This document shows, piece after piece, positions 60,661 through 64,000 of a stretch of DNA of 64,000 nucleotides (position 1 is the stretch's first letter; each line of letters starts with the position of its first letter). The stretch covers positions 1,661,345 to 1,725,344 of the forward strand of contig OZ026559.1 of the NCBI GenBank assembly GCA_964020155.1, read 5' to 3'. The translations under genes were made by a program, and so were the position numbers. The notes below the pieces were generated by a model, which was not told where the DNA came from, searched no databases, and saw nothing but the letters and a program-made list of their open reading frames with translations. Source of the DNA: Chondrilla cf. caribensis (taxonomy: Eukaryota > Porifera > Demospongiae > Chondrillida > Chondrillidae).

Positions 60661-60842
60661 CAGTGGAACCTCCATTAAAGGACACCATAGGAATTACCTC
60701 TATACAAAGGACACTCTGTAAGGCACCAATAATAGACTTTCTTATAGTGCCAATACATTTTTCACCTCTGAAGAGTGAACAACCTCTCTACAGTGGTCAA
60801 ATTACCTGGTCCCAATGTGTCCTTTATAAAGAGGTTCCACTG
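60661..60842. mobile_element. Tc1/mariner-type MITE, recent insertion
   Basis: 182 bp with perfect 12-bp inverted ends, CAGTGGAACCTC and GAGGTTCCACTG. Unit A has the empty site (AATAATATTATAATAATTA); in unit C the element lies after TA and is followed by CA then TAATAATTA, so a TA duplication with one mutated base is visible. No coding capacity. Confidence 0.8.
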
Positions 60843-60961
60843 CATAATAATTATCAAATGCAACAAAACACACCCCTCTGTACGTACATTTAGATATACA
60901 TAATAGGTAGACTGGTAGATATAATATATACATACACAGGTACACTGGTAGGTATATACTG

Positions 60962-61160
60962 TATATGCTTTAACTTTTGCAGGGTTAAATTTTGCCATTT
61001 TCAAGGATCAGTAGCCATCCGTGAAAGTTTCATCCCGTGAAATTTACCCCAAATGGGGAATACATCTGCGGTTACATCACAAACCGTGAAAATGAAAATG
61101 CTAATATCGCGTAAAAGTTGCAATCTGCCAAAGTTTAACCCTGCAAAAGTTAAAGTATAC
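60962..61160. mobile_element. Foldback MITE, longer copy
   Basis: About 199 bp with the same 28-bp inverted ends as 11892-12021 plus an inner part (CATCCCGTGAAATTTACCCC) missing there. Confidence 0.75.
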
Positions 61161-61740
61161 ATATATGTACAGGTACATTGGAAGGCATAAACGCATTAAA
61201 GAGTTTCATTCAGAGAAAGGGCCATTCACCCCCTTGCCAAATTGAGGTTTATTCAACAGTTCACTTCAATGGACTTAATAAACAGAACACACATGCGCCC
61301 AACATGAATTTGAAATAGTGTATTTTACCCACCTCCTTCCTCAACGCCCTGCCAACATGTACTGTAGATCTGTATCACATCTTTCACACTAAAATGTACT
61401 AGAATATCATATTGACACCCTACTACAGTTATTCCATTGAGATTATGCTGCACACACCAGTACAATGTATACATTGTTATGTGGATGTGTACAAGACACG
61501 CCCATATCCACAGCACACATGGTAACATAGCATTATGGAATGGATGCCTTTAAACATTGATAATGATGAGCTACGGATAAGTGTCTACCACTGGTCAAAA
61601 TAATTATGGTGATTCAGTTGACACAAATTCGAATCAATAGGTGAGAAAAATTGAGTGTCAGAAATCACCCCATTTTACCCCTTGGGGTATCTGATATTAT
61701 TTTCGAGTAATGAACATATTTAAATATTGCAAGTTGTAGC
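61161..61740. other. Spacer before the orphan 5' block
   Basis: Homologous to parts of 12020-13170 but without the CA tract and about 400 bp around it. No genes recognised. Confidence 0.4.
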
Positions 61741-62393
61741 TCTTATCCAGCTATATCAAACAATACAAGAAAACTACGACGATGTTTAGATTCTGAAGGT
61801 ATGCTCGTTCGATGATCAGTCAAAACGAGCTCCTTTGTCTTTACCTCGATTGGTTCAATGGAATTGCAGCTCACTCTCTTACAGTGTTCCGGCAAGCTAT
61901 GAAATAACTCCGGGTTCCCAAACCGACCGACTGCAACGAGTACTAAATTCTCTTGTTCTCCAACAGCTATGAGAATAAAGGTGCTCTTGAATTGGAATAA
62001 GGAGCCTATGACGACAATTATGATGTATGCTCGGCGTCATTCTCACGTGATACCGCATTCCTCCGTCAAGATTATGTAATTTAGTCCGGCTTCTTGACTC
62101 GGAGACGAAACAATACGAATTGACGTGTTTTAATCGAGGTGAGTCAAGTTTCTCCGAAATTATCCGTTAATTTTCACTGAATTGCTGTAACCTTTCTTTT
62201 ATAGGATCCGAAGACACTCCACCGCTGAATATATAGCTGTATATTTTCTCCTAAAGGACCCCGGTGAACTCCATCGTATCCGAAGTTACAGCGATTTGTC
62301 CTGATCCCTACCCTGACTATACCTCTCATCGTTTGCAATATTTCTTCAAGGTAATTTACATATTCTGCTATGCATGAATGATCCTGCTAGGGG
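61740..62393 (+). promoter_or_regulatory. Orphan 5' block at the end of the array
   Basis: Third copy of the block upstream of genes B and C, with E-box CACGTG (62044-62049), GGCGTCATT and the exon-like segment ending TTCAAG|GTAATTTAC (donor about 62351). Homology ends after ATGAATGATCCTGCT (about 62393), and no Roco gene follows in the remaining 1.6 kb. Confidence 0.5.
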
Positions 62394-62745
62394 TTGCTGA
62401 CTATTACGCACTGCGGTGCATGAAAATATGCTTACTAATGCGATAACTGAAGAATACGCACCCGTTTTCTTTACTTTCACGCACCGCTGGATGACTTCAA
62501 CTTCGAATCCGTCCCTGACTTAATACACGCACGGAACACATGGACAAAATACTGAAGCAAAGTTCATACAGGAATAATCAAACCACTAGCAATCGTATAC
62601 AGATATATCGGAGATATATTATCTGTATACGATGTATGATACCATGTTTTTCGGTATTCAATAATTGAAATCAACCACAAAACGTACAAGTGCTGTAATA
62701 ATTGAAATCATCAATAAAGCCTTTTAAAGTGCAATAATAGCGAAG
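62394..62745. other. Unique flank after the tandem array
   Basis: Non-repetitive within the window. It has a local inverted pair TCGTATACAGATATATC and GATATATTATCTGTATACGA near 62590-62630. No gene seen. Confidence 0.35.
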
Positions 62746-62759
62746 GTCACCTCGTTCGA

Positions 62760-63500
62760 GTATGGATACGTTTACTGCAGCGAATCATCTTGGATCAATG
62801 GTAGCGGTGATATTCTACTATGGCAGTGGATGCCTTTCAAATATGCACTAACAGATGCTGTGAAATGCATCGCTTTGGGTCTTTCCATGGCGCTCATGCC
62901 ACATGGATCCAAATAACTCGTTAGGAGTTTGTTACTAGTGCCATGTATTTTTGCAGTTTTCTTCTGGCACAGCTCCAATGTGACTCAACATGCTGAGTGT
63001 GAGTGCCAGAAATGGGGTCGACACAGTCAAATGATAGCAAATGACCCATGGGATGCTAGCGATGAATATGCTCATCACTCATCGGAGTGAATGGTGGTAC
63101 CAGGAAAAACATGAGCCATGATTATTGGTAGCAGTGTAGAAGCATCTCTTCACTCAACTAATTTGATTGTGAGGGCTGGTTGATATTATGTATCAACAAT
63201 CCCAAAGACCCATTTCTGCAGTTACTGGATCTTCAAAGGACCATGCTTGGATTAGTTGCAGCCATGTTTTATGTGACAATTTTGACTTTACAAAAGAATG
63301 ACTTGTGGCATATACTCAACATTTTGCGGCAATTGGAATTTGTACATCTCCATGTGTACCCATCATTGATTTTAGTTCTTTTCTTCAATTCCATTATTGT
63401 ACCAGGTGAAATGTATGAGGCACTCTTAGCCAGAAGACCTTTACTTTTCAAAAAATCAATTTGATCAGTGTCGTCAAAAATTACTGGTCCAATCATCTAG
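62760..63500 (-). pseudogene. Decayed ISXO2/Merlin-like DDE transposase
   Basis: Minus-strand pieces in order: GYTWRCTNSNCRKMLSICHK and SFFCKV (N-terminal zinc-ribbon region, 63269-63496); after a one-base frameshift SHKTWLQLIQAWSFEDPVTA (about 63210-63290); SDE and then VDPISGTHTQHVESHW (about 62960-63060), the DP.TGAHTQ.IE..W signature of this family; and HGTSNKLLTSYLDP (about 62900-62950). Several stops and shifts separate the pieces, so it is inactive. The family moves DNA by cut-and-paste or is domesticated in some animals. No terminal repeats located. Confidence 0.7.
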
Positions 63501-63712
63501 CCATGGTTGCTTTGTGCTAACTAATTATGATCTGAACAAAGTAATACTGAACTCAAGCTTAGTCAGCTAGAAAATTTTTACAGTACCACTGAAGCAATAT
63601 AAATGTGCTATAGAGTACACTGGATTGGAATAAACTGGTGTTAAAATACACGATATATGTGAATTTATATACCAATGATGGTGCCACTTATTTCGTTCGA
63701 CATTTCTATTAG
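63501..63712. other. Unassigned flank
   Basis: No ORF, repeat or RNA recognised. Confidence 0.3.
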
Positions 63713-63818
63713 ATCAGATAGCTTTCGAATAGGGATTTTGGACTGCGAAGTTGTCGGGAAAATCCTTTTGGATTCAGAGCGTTTAAAAGGAAGGATTTTC
63801 CCGACATCAGATAGCTTT
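63713..63818. repeat. Perfect 16-bp hairpin flanked by direct repeats
   Basis: TGTCGGGAAAATCCTT (63752-63767) and AAGGATTTTCCCGACA (63791-63806) form a perfect stem with a 23-nt loop. The direct repeat ATCAGATAGCTTT occurs at 63713-63725 and 63806-63818. Could be a small foldback element or a single MITE end. Confidence 0.5.
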
Positions 63819-64000
63819 TTGCACTCTTATTAAAAATCTGAAACTCGCTGTATATTCACTGTCGTTCTTTGTGCCGGTGGCCCTTTTTTCTTTGCCTTTT
63901 AATGATAAAGATTTCTTCCTGGAAGAGGTGAGCAGTTCTCTGCACTTCGCACACTTCCAACGGTCTGGACAACAACATTCGACAAAGTCCCCAATGCAAA

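Noticed and set aside
63180..63464. Hydrophobic 94-codon + strand ORF resembling a membrane protein
   Set aside because: It is the complement of the transposase pseudogene, whose minus-strand translation has clear family motifs.

Overview
The window is eukaryotic and almost certainly metazoan. It is AT-rich, the genes carry GT–AG introns, and the proteins combine ankyrin repeats, a Roc GTPase, a COR domain and Death domains, a combination known from animals (the C-terminal half of DAPK1 is the familiar relative). Short introns of about 60-550 bp next to single exons of up to 10 kb, with many small MITEs, fit a compact non-bilaterian genome. A demosponge such as Amphimedon queenslandica is my inference, not something the sequence proves.

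Layout: three tandem copies of one roughly 20-25 kb unit, all on the + strand. Unit A (start cut by the window): gene A 2-4587 and its tail to about 13.2 kb. Unit B: conserved 5' block 13.2-13.75 kb, gene B 15125-25174, tail to about 34.4 kb. Unit C: 5' block 35.45-36.3 kb, gene C 37826-49648, tail to about 61.7 kb. A fourth 5' block (61.74-62.39 kb) has no gene after it: homology stops at about 62393 and unrelated sequence with a decayed ISXO2/Merlin-like transposase follows.

Each gene has one giant exon (ankyrin repeats, Roc GTPase, COR) followed by small exons that are all phase 1-1 and encode Death domains (DD) and acidic Ser/Thr-rich linkers. Gene A has two DDs, gene B four (two of a divergent type, one a chimera of the two ordinary types), gene C two. 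Every intron phase was checked by hand and all reading frames close: about 1357 visible aa in A, 2654 in B, 3724 in C.

Each tail contains, in order: a likely 3'UTR intron; old MITE pieces; a short conserved ORF behind an ATG placed directly on a splice donor; an array of truncated or broken DD exon copies mixed with (CA)n tracts; an AT-rich spacer; a 188-bp satellite array (about 7, 28 and 22 copies); and, in units A and C, a tRNA-derived SINE-like element and MITEs. Unit B has instead a different 1-kb segment with a villin-headpiece-like exon on the minus strand.

The proteins are probably cytosolic signalling scaffolds: ankyrin repeats to bind ligands or partners, Roc-COR as GTP switch and dimeriser, Death domains to recruit apoptosis or innate-immune effectors. 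The most unusual feature is the modular evolution of the Death-domain end: symmetric exons, precise exon loss, exon fusion, a recombinant DD exon, and a downstream reservoir of 15 core-bearing DD copies sharing one nearly invariant core sequence.
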